Assembly: GCF_001761365.1 (NCBI RefSeq)
Contig: NZ_CP017477.1
Span: 394,501 to 458,500, forward strand
DNA from: Polaribacter vadi
GTDB lineage: Bacteria > Bacteroidota > Bacteroidia > Flavobacteriales > Flavobacteriaceae
Direction of reading: 5' to 3'
Length of the DNA: 64,000 nt
Shown here piece after piece: positions 50,584 through 59,904 of this stretch (position 1 is its first letter; every line of letters starts with the position of its first letter). The position numbers and the translations under genes are program-made. The notes below the pieces were generated by a model. The model was not told the origin of the DNA and made no database searches. It saw only the letters and a program-made list of their open reading frames with translations.

Positions 50584-52143
50584 ATGAGCCAAAAAGAGGA
50601 GTTTTTTGAATATATAAATGATGGTTACAAAACCAAAGGCGATTTTATAGAGTTAGGTGCAGCCATGTTGGGTGAAGAAACCATTACAAATGCTATTGTA
50701 AAAGTTCCATTGAAAACTTTAAACAGACATGGTTTAATTGCTGGAGCAACAGGAACAGGAAAAACAAAAACACTACAGGTTTTAGCGGAAAATTTATCAG
50801 AAAAAGGAATTCCTGTTTTGTTAATGGACATTAAAGGAGATTTGTCTGGTTTGGCTAAAGCAAGTCCTGGACACGCAAAAATTGATGAACGTCATGAAAA
50901 AATTGGCTTTCCTTTCGAAGCAAAAAGTTTTCCTATCGAAGTTTTATCAATCTCTGAACAAAAAGGGGTAAAAATGCGTGCCACAGTTTCTGAATTTGGC
51001 CCAGTTTTATTATCAAGAATTTTAGATTTAACAGAAACACAATCTGGTATTTTAGCCATCATTTTTAAATATTGTGATGATAATCAATATCCACTTTTAG
51101 ATATTAAAGATTTCAAAAAAGTTTTACAGTTTGTTACTAATGAAGGTAAAGAAGAAATTCAAGCAGAATATGGGCGAATTTCATCTTCATCTACAGGTGC
51201 TATTTTGCGTAAAATTGTTGAAATAGAACAACAAGGAGGAGATTTGTTTTTTGGTGAAAAATCTTTTGAAGTAGAAGATTTAACTAGAATCGATGAAAAT
51301 GGAAGAGGTATAATTTCTGTCTTACGTTTAACAGATATTCAAGACAAACCAAAATTGTTTTCTACATTTATGTTGCAATTATTGGCAGAGGTTTATGAAA
51401 CGTTTCCTGAACAAGGAGATTCTGGAAGACCTGAATTAATCATTTTTATAGATGAAGCACATTTGGTTTTTGAAGAAGCATCCAAAGCATTATTAAATCA
51501 GATAGAAAGTATTGTAAAATTAATTCGTTCAAAAGGAATTGGTTTGTATTTCGTTACTCAAAACCCAAAAGATGTGCCAGAAGATATTTTAGCACAATTG
51601 GGTTTAAAAGTACAACATGCTTTGAGAGCTTTTACAGCAAAAGATAGAAAAGCAATTAAGTTAGCAGCAGAAAACTACCCAGACTCAGAGTATTATGATA
51701 CTAAAGAAGTATTAACGCAATTAGGAATTGGAGAGGCATTTGTATCAGTTTTAAATGAAAAAGGAATTCCAACCCCTTTAGCAAGAACTATGCTAAGAGC
51801 TCCAATGAGTAGAATGGATATTTTATCTGAACAAGAATTAAATGCTGTTGTTAACAACTCTAAATTAGCCTCAAAATACAATAAAAATATTGATAGAGAA
51901 AGTGCGTATGAAATGCTAAATAGTAAAATTGAAAAAGTTAATTTAGCAGAGCAAAAAGCAATTAAAGATGCAGAAGAAGAGAAAGAACGAGAAAAATTAG
52001 CAAAAGAAAGAGTAAAAGAGAGAAGAACTTCTTCTAGAAGTTCAAGAAGAACAAGTACTAGAATGAACCCAATAGTTAAAGTATTAACAAGCGCAACTTT
52101 TATAAGAGCTGCTTTTGGTATTTTAAAAAAAGTATTAAAATAA
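50584..52143 (+). CDS. HerA-like ATPase (DUF853/YjgR family)
   Basis: 519 residues from the ATG at 50584 (MSQKEEFFEYINDGYKT). Walker A GATGTGKT at about 60-67, LLMDIKGDLSGLAKASPGH typical of the YjgR family, and Walker B LIIFIDEAHLVFEEASK near 290. The C-terminal tail is basic and Arg/Ser-rich (RRTSSRSSRRTSTRMNP). It belongs to the FtsK-HerA NTPases. This branch is widespread and stand-alone; its cellular role is unclear, and no NurA or Sir2 partner, which would suggest repair or defence, is next to it. Confidence 0.88.
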   Translation: MSQKEEFFEYINDGYKTKGDFIELGAAMLGEETITNAIVKVPLKTLNRHGLIAGATGTGKTKTLQVLAENLSEKGIPVLLMDIKGDLSGLAKASPGHAKIDERHEKIGFPFEAKSFPIEVLSISEQKGVKMRATVSEFGPVLLSRILDLTETQSGILAIIFKYCDDNQYPLLDIKDFKKVLQFVTNEGKEEIQAEYGRISSSSTGAILRKIVEIEQQGGDLFFGEKSFEVEDLTRIDENGRGIISVLRLTDIQDKPKLFSTFMLQLLAEVYETFPEQGDSGRPELIIFIDEAHLVFEEASKALLNQIESIVKLIRSKGIGLYFVTQNPKDVPEDILAQLGLKVQHALRAFTAKDRKAIKLAAENYPDSEYYDTKEVLTQLGIGEAFVSVLNEKGIPTPLARTMLRAPMSRMDILSEQELNAVVNNSKLASKYNKNIDRESAYEMLNSKIEKVNLAEQKAIKDAEEEKEREKLAKERVKERRTSSRSSRRTSTRMNPIVKVLTSATFIRAAFGILKKVLK

Positions 52144-52190
52144 CAAATTCAAAAAACGAACGTTTTATATTTTATAAAAACTAAACCAAA

Positions 52191-52748
52191 ATGATAAAAA
52201 GAAATTTCCTATCGCTAATTGTAGCATCACTTTTAATAATGAGTTGTACAAATAATGATCAATTTATAGTTGAAAAAGGTAAAGTTGGTCTAATTACTAC
52301 AGAAACTACAGTGAAAGAATTAGGTAATATTTTTGAAAACGATTCCATTGTAACTCAATTAAGTGAAGGTGCTTTAGGGGATAATTATTTTCAAGATGAT
52401 GACAAGTATTTAATCTATGAAAAAGGAGGGAAGCATTTGTTAACAATTGTGCCAAAAGAACAATTAGATTCTACATCAACTATTAAAAGTATAGAAATTC
52501 ATGATGAGCGTTTTAAAACAAAAGCGGGCATCAACTTAAAATCTAACTTTTCTGAAATAAATGCAACTAACAGTTTAAGACCAGAATCTACGTTACAATC
52601 TGTAACCTTATTTGTAGATGAGTTAAACGCAACTATGACTATTGATAAGGAGGAATTAGGTTTAAGAGATTTTAGAACTCAGAAAGTATCTTTGGCTCAA
52701 ATACCAGATTTAGCAAAAATAAAATCTTTTGTGGTTTGGTTTAATTAA
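52191..52748 (+). CDS. Putative lipoprotein, unknown function
   Basis: 185 residues. Signal MIKRNFLSLIVASLLIMSC with lipobox Cys19. The mature part begins NNDQFIVEKGKVGLITTETT and resembles the small bacterial lipoproteins that carry a GxIG(x)-type beta motif; I cannot name a family with confidence. Probably anchored in the outer or inner membrane. Followed closely by two further small genes in the same direction. Confidence 0.75.
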   Translation: MIKRNFLSLIVASLLIMSCTNNDQFIVEKGKVGLITTETTVKELGNIFENDSIVTQLSEGALGDNYFQDDDKYLIYEKGGKHLLTIVPKEQLDSTSTIKSIEIHDERFKTKAGINLKSNFSEINATNSLRPESTLQSVTLFVDELNATMTIDKEELGLRDFRTQKVSLAQIPDLAKIKSFVVWFN

Positions 52749-52756
52749 AAGATTTT

Positions 52757-53143
52757 GTGAAAAGAGCTATTTCAACTCATAAAGAAACTATTTTACGTCC
52801 AAATTCTGAATTTGAAAGAAGAGTTATTTTTCAATATTATTTAGATAATGATATTAAAATAACTGAAGAGGAGAGAGAAATTCTTTTACAATGTGTTGCT
52901 GTAGAACCAGAAAATATTGGAATTATTGGTTGCCTTTTAAATGATAACTCACATTTAAATACATTGCGTTTAGCGATTGCTTCTACTAATAAATCTAATA
53001 AAAAATTAGCGAATTTATCTAAAGAACTATTGTTGAATTTAGATGTAAATACAGCAGATATTTATTATTTTGTGGAAAGAGAATATGAAAGTCTCACTAA
53101 AGTTGAGGTAGATGTTACTAATGTTTATCTAACTTTTTGTTAA
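52757..53143 (+). CDS. Hypothetical protein, 128 residues
   Basis: The frame opens with a GTG at 52757, 8 bp after the lipoprotein gene (MKRAISTHKETILRPNSEFE). Mainly helical, with no signal peptide and no membrane helix: EEREILLQCVAVEPENIGII and LANLSKELLLNLDVNTADIY. No ATG start exists, so the start is uncertain. The gene appears real because of its position, codon usage and length, but no homologous family is recognised. Confidence 0.55.
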   Translation: MKRAISTHKETILRPNSEFERRVIFQYYLDNDIKITEEEREILLQCVAVEPENIGIIGCLLNDNSHLNTLRLAIASTNKSNKKLANLSKELLLNLDVNTADIYYFVEREYESLTKVEVDVTNVYLTFC

Positions 53144-53151
53144 TTATAATT

Positions 53152-53511
53152 ATGAAAAAATATACTATTCAAAAAGCACCATTTGTAGTACCAACTACTG
53201 ATGGTAAATTAATTGAAGAGCATTTTGGAAATGCTACAAACCAACAATCAGGTATTAGTATTGCTCACATGATTGCTCCTCCAAAATGGAAAGAGCCTTT
53301 TCAAACTCCTCAATTCGAAGAATATACTTATATTATTAGAGGTAAAAAGCAATTTATTATTGAAGATGAATTGATTGTTTTAGAGGCAGGTCAATCTATC
53401 AAAATTGATAAAAATACACGTGTTCAATATTCAAATCCTTTTGATGAAGAGTGTGAATATATTGCTGTTTGTACGCCTGCTTTTTCTATGGATTTAGTGA
53501 ATAGAGAGTAA
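53152..53511 (+). CDS. Cupin-domain protein
   Basis: 119 residues from the ATG at 53152 (MKKYTIQKAPFVVPTTDGK). A single cupin barrel with motif 1 QFEEYTYIIRGKKQFIIED and motif 2 LEAGQSIKIDKNTRVQYSNP. The usual metal-binding histidines are largely absent (E, Q and Y in their places), so it may bind a ligand without metal. A role in sugar or small-molecule binding is possible but unproven. Probably in one operon with the two genes before it. Confidence 0.8.
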   Translation: MKKYTIQKAPFVVPTTDGKLIEEHFGNATNQQSGISIAHMIAPPKWKEPFQTPQFEEYTYIIRGKKQFIIEDELIVLEAGQSIKIDKNTRVQYSNPFDEECEYIAVCTPAFSMDLVNRE

Positions 53512-53609
53512 TTTTGTTATCACTTTAGTTTGGTAATTGCATTAATAATAAATTTGATTGTATTATTTTTTAAAATGATTTAATAATATCTTGCATCAAA
53601 ATAATTGAG

Positions 53610-54644
53610 ATGATGAAAAATGTAATTCCACCAAAAACAATAAGACAAGTATTTGTTTTGCTACTAATTGTAATTTTTGCTTTATTAATTTTTACAGAAT
53701 TAATCCCTTATTTATCTGGAGTTTTAGGTGCCATTACAATTTATGTTTTATTAAGAAAGCCAATGGTTTTTTTAGTAAAGAGAAAATGGAATTCAGATTT
53801 AGCTGCGTTATTTTTAATGTTCATTTCTTTTGTATGTATTTTATTACCAGTTACAGGAGTTATTATAATGTTGGGTAACAAAATTGGCGAAGCTGTAGAC
53901 AATTCAAAAGAAGTTGCAAAAGCCTTAAAAGGGCACATGAGCGATTTTGAAAACAAATTTGGGTACGATTTAAGTTCACGAATAAACGTCGAAGAAATTT
54001 CTACTTGGATTGCAGATAATTTAGAAAACTTTGCTGGAAGCACTTTTAATATATTTATTGGTATTGGATTAATGTATTTTATGCTGTATTATATGTTAAC
54101 TAACAGAAAACAACTAAAAGAGTCTTTGTATGATTACATTCCTATTAGCGAAAAAAACTTAAAAACAATTGGTCAAGAATCACAAGCTATAGTTCGCTCT
54201 AACGCAATTGGTATTCCTTTAGTTGCTATTGCACAAGGAATAATTGCATTGATTGGATTTTTAATTTTTAATGTAGAAGATCCGTTTTTCTGGTTCATTA
54301 TAGTTACAGTAGGTTCTATGATTCCATTTATTGGGACTTTTATAGGAATTCTACCAGTGTTTATACTAACATTATCTAATGGTGATGCTTTTTCTGCTTG
54401 GGGAATTTTAATTTACGGAATTGTAGTTGTAGGATCTACAGATAATATAATTAGGCTTTATGTTTTAAAGAAATTAGACAATGTACATCCTTTAATTACA
54501 TTAATAGGAGTTATTGTTGGTGTACCTTTATTTGGTTTTATTGGATTGATTTTTGGGCCACTTCTAATCAGTTTATTCTTGGTTGTAATCCGAATTTACA
54601 AAAAAGAATTTGGTGTAATGCTAGATGACCATAAAGTTCTTTGA
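53610..54644 (+). CDS. AI-2E-family transporter
   Basis: 344 residues with about eight membrane helices, including the conserved pattern YLSGVLGAITIYVLLRKPM near the N-terminus and VGSMIPFIGTFIGILPVFIL and LIGVIVGVPLFGFIGLIFGP near the C-terminus. PF01594 (AI-2E/PerM/UPF0118) proteins export autoinducer-2 or small ions such as Na+/Li+ in different bacteria. No luxS is visible here. The start is one of two adjacent ATGs (53610 or 53613). Confidence 0.88.
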   Translation: MMKNVIPPKTIRQVFVLLLIVIFALLIFTELIPYLSGVLGAITIYVLLRKPMVFLVKRKWNSDLAALFLMFISFVCILLPVTGVIIMLGNKIGEAVDNSKEVAKALKGHMSDFENKFGYDLSSRINVEEISTWIADNLENFAGSTFNIFIGIGLMYFMLYYMLTNRKQLKESLYDYIPISEKNLKTIGQESQAIVRSNAIGIPLVAIAQGIIALIGFLIFNVEDPFFWFIIVTVGSMIPFIGTFIGILPVFILTLSNGDAFSAWGILIYGIVVVGSTDNIIRLYVLKKLDNVHPLITLIGVIVGVPLFGFIGLIFGPLLISLFLVVIRIYKKEFGVMLDDHKVL

Positions 54645-54750
54645 AAGAAATAAAGCTTTAAGTTATGTTGATTTATTATACAGAACAAAATTTTACTTTC
54701 AATACTCTAGCTATTTGTCATTTGAATCAAAAACAATAGTTCATTTAAAG

Positions 54751-57198
54751 CTAAAACTTCATTGCTACTTTAAAGTTTAAAACTCTACCTGTCATAAAAT
54801 TTGGAATTCCAAATTGTGTTTTAGAATACACATCTCTAACCCAAGTATTGGTAATTGCATTTTGAATATCAAACATATTAAACAATTCTAAACCTGCAGA
54901 AAGCTCTTTAAATTGAGATAACCAACCAGAGGAAAATTGTTTGTTAGCATCAGCAAAAATATAAGAAACACCTAAATCTGCACGTCTATAATCGCGCAAA
55001 CGATTTTGAAAATTGTAAGGATCTGAATATGCAGGTGCACCTCCAGGAACTCCAGAATTATACACTAAATTTAAATAGGCTTTTAAATCTGGTAAATTTG
55101 GGACATAATCTTGAAATAGAATTCCGAATTTTATACGTTGGTCAGAAGGTCTTGCAATATAACCTCTGTCATTAATATTTTCTTCCGTTTTTAAATAACC
55201 AATACTTACCCAGCTTTCACTACCAGGAACAAACTCGCCATTTAAACGCAAATCTAATCCATAAGCATATGCTTCTGTAACATTATCTGCTCTGTACCTG
55301 ATTCTAACATTATCAATGGTGTAAGAATTCACATCCGATAAATCTTTGTAATATACTTCTGTAGTCAGTTTAAATGGTCTTTCCCACATTATAAAACTAT
55401 AATCCATTCCAGATACAAAATGAATCGATTTTTGAGCTTTTACATCCACATTTACGTTTCCATCAAAATCTCGTAATTCCCTATAAGAAGGAGGTTGTGA
55501 ATAAAACCCACCAGAAACACGAAATAGCATATCTTTTCCCCAATTTGGTTTGATAGCAAATTGACCTCTTGGACTAACTATAGTTTGACTTTTTGAGGCA
55601 ATTCCATTTCCTGTAACCGACCAATTATGAGCTCTCACACCAACATTATACCAAATATCATGATCGTTCCAAACTGAACGTTTATTAAACTGAACAAAAC
55701 CAGAAACTCTATTGATAGCAACATTATTATCTTTTCTAATGGATTGAAAAGGTGTTAATTCACCTTCAAAAGGTTCATAAGGTTGATTGTTAGATGGGCT
55801 AAATGGAGGTCTAATAGCAAAACCTAAAGAGTCAATTACTTCCCATTCTCTTATTCTATCTTTTATATCTTCCTTTTGATATTTTACACCAAAATTCCAC
55901 TGAATATCTTCTTGTTGAATGGTTCCTCTAATTTGTACGTTGGTAATTAAAGCATCCAAATCATTACGTGCATGATTTAATTGAGAGCCTATTCCTTGTG
56001 AAAACTCAACTTCTCCAAAATTTTCTGAACCAATATTGGCATCAACTTCCCCTAAATTATATTGTGCAGCAATGTCAAAATGTTCTTCTTCTTGAGTGTT
56101 GTATCTTGAAGTTGTTCCAGTTAGTGTGAAATTTTTATTTACTTTATAATCTGCAGATAAAGCACCAAAAAGTGTTAGGTAATTATTTTGTTCTTCACCA
56201 GTATAAAAAACCACCAATTCTAAAGGATTTGCAACTGTTCCAAAACGTGTTCTTCTAGATATAGGTTGATAATTATAATTGTTAAGAGAAAAATTTCCTA
56301 GAAAATTTAATTCGAATTTTTCTGAAAATTCATAAGATAAATAGGTTTGTACATCTGTAAATCTCGGTCTAAAATTTGTTTCAATTTGTTTACTATTTAC
56401 AAACAGACTGTTGTCTCTATAACGAATTCCAGTGATTGTACTTAATTTATCATTTAAAAAATTCCCTTCAAAAGTTACACTTGCGCCTAATAAACTTGCA
56501 TCTACAGATGTAGCAGTTTCTGTTGGTTTTCTATAAGTGATATCTAAAACTGATGATAATTTATCACCATATTTTGCTTGAAAACCTCCAGCAGAAAAAT
56601 CGATATTTCTTACCATGTTTGTATTGATAAAACTCAAACCTTCCTGCTGACCAGATCGTATTAAAAAAGGTCTGTAGACTTCAATTCCGTTTACATATAC
56701 CAAATTTTCATCAAAATTACCACCTCTAACATTGTATTGTGTACTTAATCCGTTGTTATTATTTACACCTGGTAACGTCATTAAAACATTCTCAACACCA
56801 GCATTGGGTCCCACAATATTTTGTGCTTTTTTAACATCAATACTTATAAGACCTGCAGCTTCTTTTCTGCTATCTTTTACAATAACTTCCTCTAATTTTT
56901 CTGTTTTTAAAAGTAAAGTAGGTGAGAAGCGAATTACAGTTCTATTGGTTGCTGTTATTTTTTCTGTAAAAGTTTTATAAGAAACATGGCTAAAAACAAT
57001 GGTTATTTCTTGGTCTAAAGGAATTCTAATAGAGTAGTTGCCATCAATATCGGTTGACGTTCCTGTATTTCCAAACTTTATAGAAACTTCTTCTATACCT
57101 TCTTTTTGGCTGTTTTTTACAGTACCTTTTAAGATGGTTGTTTTCTGAGCCAATAAAAAGCTAGGAAGTATTAGTAAGAATAAGAATATTTTTTTCAC
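54751..57198 (-). CDS. TonB-dependent receptor with CarboxypepD_reg-like domain
   Basis: 815 residues. Starts at a GTG (57198) giving signal MKKIFLFLLILPSFLLAQ. CarboxypepD_reg-like domain about 20-105 (LKGTVKNSQKEGIEEVSIKF), plug about 120-225 (NAGVENVLMTLPGVNNNNGL, TQYNVRGGNFDENLVYVNGI), and a 22-strand-type barrel ending LNFKVAMKF. It imports or binds an unknown ligand across the outer membrane with TonB-ExbBD. It follows the M23 peptidase gene by 5 bp, so the two form an operon. Confidence 0.92.
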   Translation of the reverse strand: MKKIFLFLLILPSFLLAQKTTILKGTVKNSQKEGIEEVSIKFGNTGTSTDIDGNYSIRIPLDQEITIVFSHVSYKTFTEKITATNRTVIRFSPTLLLKTEKLEEVIVKDSRKEAAGLISIDVKKAQNIVGPNAGVENVLMTLPGVNNNNGLSTQYNVRGGNFDENLVYVNGIEVYRPFLIRSGQQEGLSFINTNMVRNIDFSAGGFQAKYGDKLSSVLDITYRKPTETATSVDASLLGASVTFEGNFLNDKLSTITGIRYRDNSLFVNSKQIETNFRPRFTDVQTYLSYEFSEKFELNFLGNFSLNNYNYQPISRRTRFGTVANPLELVVFYTGEEQNNYLTLFGALSADYKVNKNFTLTGTTSRYNTQEEEHFDIAAQYNLGEVDANIGSENFGEVEFSQGIGSQLNHARNDLDALITNVQIRGTIQQEDIQWNFGVKYQKEDIKDRIREWEVIDSLGFAIRPPFSPSNNQPYEPFEGELTPFQSIRKDNNVAINRVSGFVQFNKRSVWNDHDIWYNVGVRAHNWSVTGNGIASKSQTIVSPRGQFAIKPNWGKDMLFRVSGGFYSQPPSYRELRDFDGNVNVDVKAQKSIHFVSGMDYSFIMWERPFKLTTEVYYKDLSDVNSYTIDNVRIRYRADNVTEAYAYGLDLRLNGEFVPGSESWVSIGYLKTEENINDRGYIARPSDQRIKFGILFQDYVPNLPDLKAYLNLVYNSGVPGGAPAYSDPYNFQNRLRDYRRADLGVSYIFADANKQFSSGWLSQFKELSAGLELFNMFDIQNAITNTWVRDVYSKTQFGIPNFMTGRVLNFKVAMKF

Positions 57199-57203
57199 AA
57201 AAA

Positions 57204-58907
57204 TTAGTTTATTTGTTTCTTAAAGAACGTTGTAGAAATTGTATTCGTATTCCCAACATTGTCTGATACTACAAGATTAAAGATATGTTTGCTACCAACC
57301 AATTTTTTATCGCTAAAATTATAGGTTAATATTCCTTTTTTATGATTGTATTGCATTAAAATCCATTCATCATTTATGGTTGCTTTCCAATCTTTAATAC
57401 CAGAACCAATATCGTTTATTTTTACTTGTATCGTTTCAAAATTCGATATCCACTGATCGTTTTTAAAGTGCAAAATATTTATTGTAGGTTTTTGATTATC
57501 AGTTAATAGAGTGTAACCACCTAAAGTTTTAGATGTAGTGTAAAAAGTACTATCTTTTTTTCTTGTATATTGATATCTTGGGTATTTTGGATTCTCTAAA
57601 TTTGCAATATAAAGTTGTTCTTTTTCATCCTCAGAATACTCAGAAACATTAAAAGTAAGCGTAAAGCTTTTATCGAGTGGAATTGTTGGTGTATGTATTT
57701 TAGCTATTTTTTTATCAACCTTAAAATCTAAATACACATCTTCATAAAACGTGTTTTTAGGAAAAGCAATAGTTACATTCTCTTGACTAAATTTATGAAA
57801 TTTCTTGGCAACTATTTTATAATTTGTAGTGTCTTTAATTTCAGAAAAAAGAGCATTACTTTCTTTGCCTACAACAGAAAATTTTAAAGAACTAGAATTG
57901 CCTTCAAAATCTTTTGCGATAATTTCTATTGCATAATTCATGTTTTTTTGAATGTCGATTTTACCATTATTTATCAAATCTTTATAGATCGATAATTTGT
58001 TGGCAGTTTCTTTGTGTGTTTTCTGATATCGCTTTTTATATGTTTTATAATGCTCATAATCAATATGTAAATTCAAAAATTTACTTTGAGCAAAAGAAAA
58101 TATTTCTACATCATGATAATAAACACGTTTGCCATTTACCAACATTTCTAAGCTGTAAATTCCGTTTTTATTGGGCACACCATTAAATTGATCAAAAGCG
58201 CTAACACTAAAGCCAATAAGTCCACTTGCTGAAGTTCTATCTGCAGTATAATTGCCTTCGCTTATTTTTTTTATAGGAATTTGAAAGTTTTTATTTTGTT
58301 GATTAATTCGAGTATCCGAATTTAAAGCATATACTTTTAGTCCTTGAAAGGTAGGTTTTCTTGTGTCTTTTACTTTGATGCCAAATAGTAAGGGATTTAT
58401 AATATTTTCTGAGATTGTATTTCTAATTTCAAAATGTAAATGAGGGCCACCTGAGCCTCCTGTATCTCCAGAAAAAGCAATAACATCACCTTTTTTTACT
58501 GGAAATTCATTTTCGTTAAAAAAAAGATTACCAGTTTCATAGTTTTCTTTTTCATACTGGATGTTTCTCACAGATGCATCAATTTCATCGTTAAACTTGC
58601 TCAAATGTCCGTAAACAGTGGTAAAACCATTTGGATGTGTAATGTAAATAGCTTTGCCATAACCAAATTGTTGCACTTTTATTCTTGACACATAACCCTC
58701 TGCAGCTGCATACACTTTTAAACCTTCTTTGCCTTGTGTTTTAATATCTAAACCAGCATGAAAGTGGTTGCTTCGAAGTTCACCAAAAGATCCTGACAAA
58801 AAAATAGGCACATCTAAAGGATCTCTAAAATAGTCTTGAGGATATTTTTCTTGTGAAAAACTTAGGGAAGAAATTGCTAAAAATGCGAGTATAAGTAAAT
58901 GTTTCAA
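57204..58907 (-). CDS. Secreted M23-family (LytM) metallopeptidase
   Basis: 567 residues. Begins at a TTG (58907), since no ATG precedes the signal peptide MKHLLILAFLAISSLSFSQ. The LytM domain (about 30-185) has both zinc motifs: HFHAGLDI and GGSGGPHLHFEIR. The remainder (about 190-567) is a series of beta-sandwich-like segments. Family members cut peptidoglycan cross-bridges or act as activators; large flavobacterial forms are exported. Upstream gene of the TonB receptor operon. Confidence 0.9.
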   Translation of the reverse strand: MKHLLILAFLAISSLSFSQEKYPQDYFRDPLDVPIFLSGSFGELRSNHFHAGLDIKTQGKEGLKVYAAAEGYVSRIKVQQFGYGKAIYITHPNGFTTVYGHLSKFNDEIDASVRNIQYEKENYETGNLFFNENEFPVKKGDVIAFSGDTGGSGGPHLHFEIRNTISENIINPLLFGIKVKDTRKPTFQGLKVYALNSDTRINQQNKNFQIPIKKISEGNYTADRTSASGLIGFSVSAFDQFNGVPNKNGIYSLEMLVNGKRVYYHDVEIFSFAQSKFLNLHIDYEHYKTYKKRYQKTHKETANKLSIYKDLINNGKIDIQKNMNYAIEIIAKDFEGNSSSLKFSVVGKESNALFSEIKDTTNYKIVAKKFHKFSQENVTIAFPKNTFYEDVYLDFKVDKKIAKIHTPTIPLDKSFTLTFNVSEYSEDEKEQLYIANLENPKYPRYQYTRKKDSTFYTTSKTLGGYTLLTDNQKPTINILHFKNDQWISNFETIQVKINDIGSGIKDWKATINDEWILMQYNHKKGILTYNFSDKKLVGSKHIFNLVVSDNVGNTNTISTTFFKKQIN

Positions 58908-58995
58908 AGGGTAATAATTTTAGGTAAAAATAGTAAAAATCATTTTCATTGTAATTGGTTCAACACCAGTGAATTATTAAAAAAGCAATAAAATG

Positions 58996-59026
58996 TTGTA
59001 AAATTTAAAACAGAATGCTAACTTTG
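58996..59026 (+). promoter_or_regulatory. Sigma-A type promoter of the coiled-coil gene and zapA
   Basis: TTG (58996-58998), a 20-nt spacer, and TAACTTTG (59019-59026), a textbook Bacteroidota promoter, 12 nt before the first ATG. Confidence 0.75.
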
Positions 59027-59038
59027 TAGAGATAGTTT

Positions 59039-59344
59039 ATGCTAAAAAGTAAAATGGGTAATACACTAGAAGCAATTCATTTATTAGAAAAAACGTTGCA
59101 AAACTTGCTTTCTAATTATGAGTTTTTAAAAAAAGAAAACACTATTTTGCTTCAAAACAACCAAGTATTACAACAACAACTTTTAGAAAAAGAGCAAATT
59201 TTAATTACTCAAAAAAAGGAGTTTGATTTGTTAAAAATAGCTAAAACTATTGAAGGCAGTAGTTCAAATACAAAAGATACAAAACTGAAAATAAATTCAT
59301 TAATCAAAGAAATTGATAAATGTATAATTCAGTTACAAGAATAA
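59039..59344 (+). CDS. Small coiled-coil protein next to zapA
   Basis: 101 residues (ATG 59039; an ATG at 59054 starting MGNTLEAIHLL is an alternative). A heptad-rich coiled coil spans about 10-65 (LEKTLQNLLSNYEFLKKENT, LLQNNQVLQQQLLEKEQ), then a linker and a C-terminal helix LKINSLIKEIDKCIIQLQE. It precedes zapA by 13 bp in one transcript. Size, coiled coil and location suggest a ZapB-like division factor, but sequence identity to ZapB cannot be shown here. Confidence 0.8.
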   Translation: MLKSKMGNTLEAIHLLEKTLQNLLSNYEFLKKENTILLQNNQVLQQQLLEKEQILITQKKEFDLLKIAKTIEGSSSNTKDTKLKINSLIKEIDKCIIQLQE

Positions 59345-59357
59345 AGTTCTTTAAATT

Positions 59358-59651
59358 GTGAGTGGAAAATTAAAGATTAAAATTATAATTGCAGGTAGAA
59401 CTTATCCCTTAAGTGTAAATAACACTAAAGAAGAAGAGGCAATGCGTAAAGCAGCAACTGCAATTAATAAGTTAATTTCTATGTACGAGCAAAATTATGC
59501 AGTTAGCGACAAACAAGATGTTTTAGCCATGTCTGCATTACAATTTGCATCTAAATTAGAGTTATTATCTTTAACTAAAACTGATATTAAAGAAGAAGAA
59601 ATGCAAAAATTAAATGCGCTTACTAAATTGGTAAGTAGTCATTTAGAATAA
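59358..59651 (+). CDS. zapA: Cell division protein ZapA
   Basis: 97 residues, starting with GTG (59358). IKIIIAGRTYPLSVNNTKEE followed by AMRKAATAINKLISMYEQ matches the ZapA N-terminal domain, and the C-terminal half is a helix for the dimeric coiled coil. ZapA binds and bundles FtsZ at the division ring. It lies directly upstream of the 6S RNA and rny, the arrangement seen in many flavobacteria. Confidence 0.9.
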   Translation: MSGKLKIKIIIAGRTYPLSVNNTKEEEAMRKAATAINKLISMYEQNYAVSDKQDVLAMSALQFASKLELLSLTKTDIKEEEMQKLNALTKLVSSHLE

Positions 59652-59679
59652 GTTCATTAAAATACATTAACAACACACT

Positions 59680-59886
59680 GCCTACGTTAGTAATTGTTTA
59701 TTAAACTCAACACTATTCTATTATGAAGGATGAGTCTTAACTACTATAGCATGCCAATAATGCTGAACATTTATACTGGAATTTATTTCAGTCTGATACA
59801 GTTTTCATTGGATCCTTGAACAGTTAGTTAGTCCTATAAATGTCATATTGGAGTTTAAAGACCTATCTAATGTAGGCTTTTTTTTA
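59680..59886 (+). ncRNA. ssrS: 6S RNA (6S-Flavo type)
   Basis: The 253-bp zapA-rny gap has no coding frame but a strong closing stem: GCCTACGTTAG (59680-59690) with CTAATGTAGGC (59867-59877), 11 bp with one G-U pair, followed by a run of nine T that acts as terminator. The ~200-nt size, the long interrupted helical middle, and the place behind zapA (where E. coli ssrS also sits) fit 6S RNA, which binds the sigma-A holoenzyme and holds it in stationary phase. Boundaries beyond the closing stem are estimates. Confidence 0.8.
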
Positions 59887-59904
59887 TATATATAAATTTA
59901 AATT

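Noticed and set aside
50584..52143. HerA-like ATPase as part of a defence system
   Set aside because: It belongs to the widespread stand-alone YjgR/DUF853 branch and has no Sir2, NurA or DUF4297 partner beside it.
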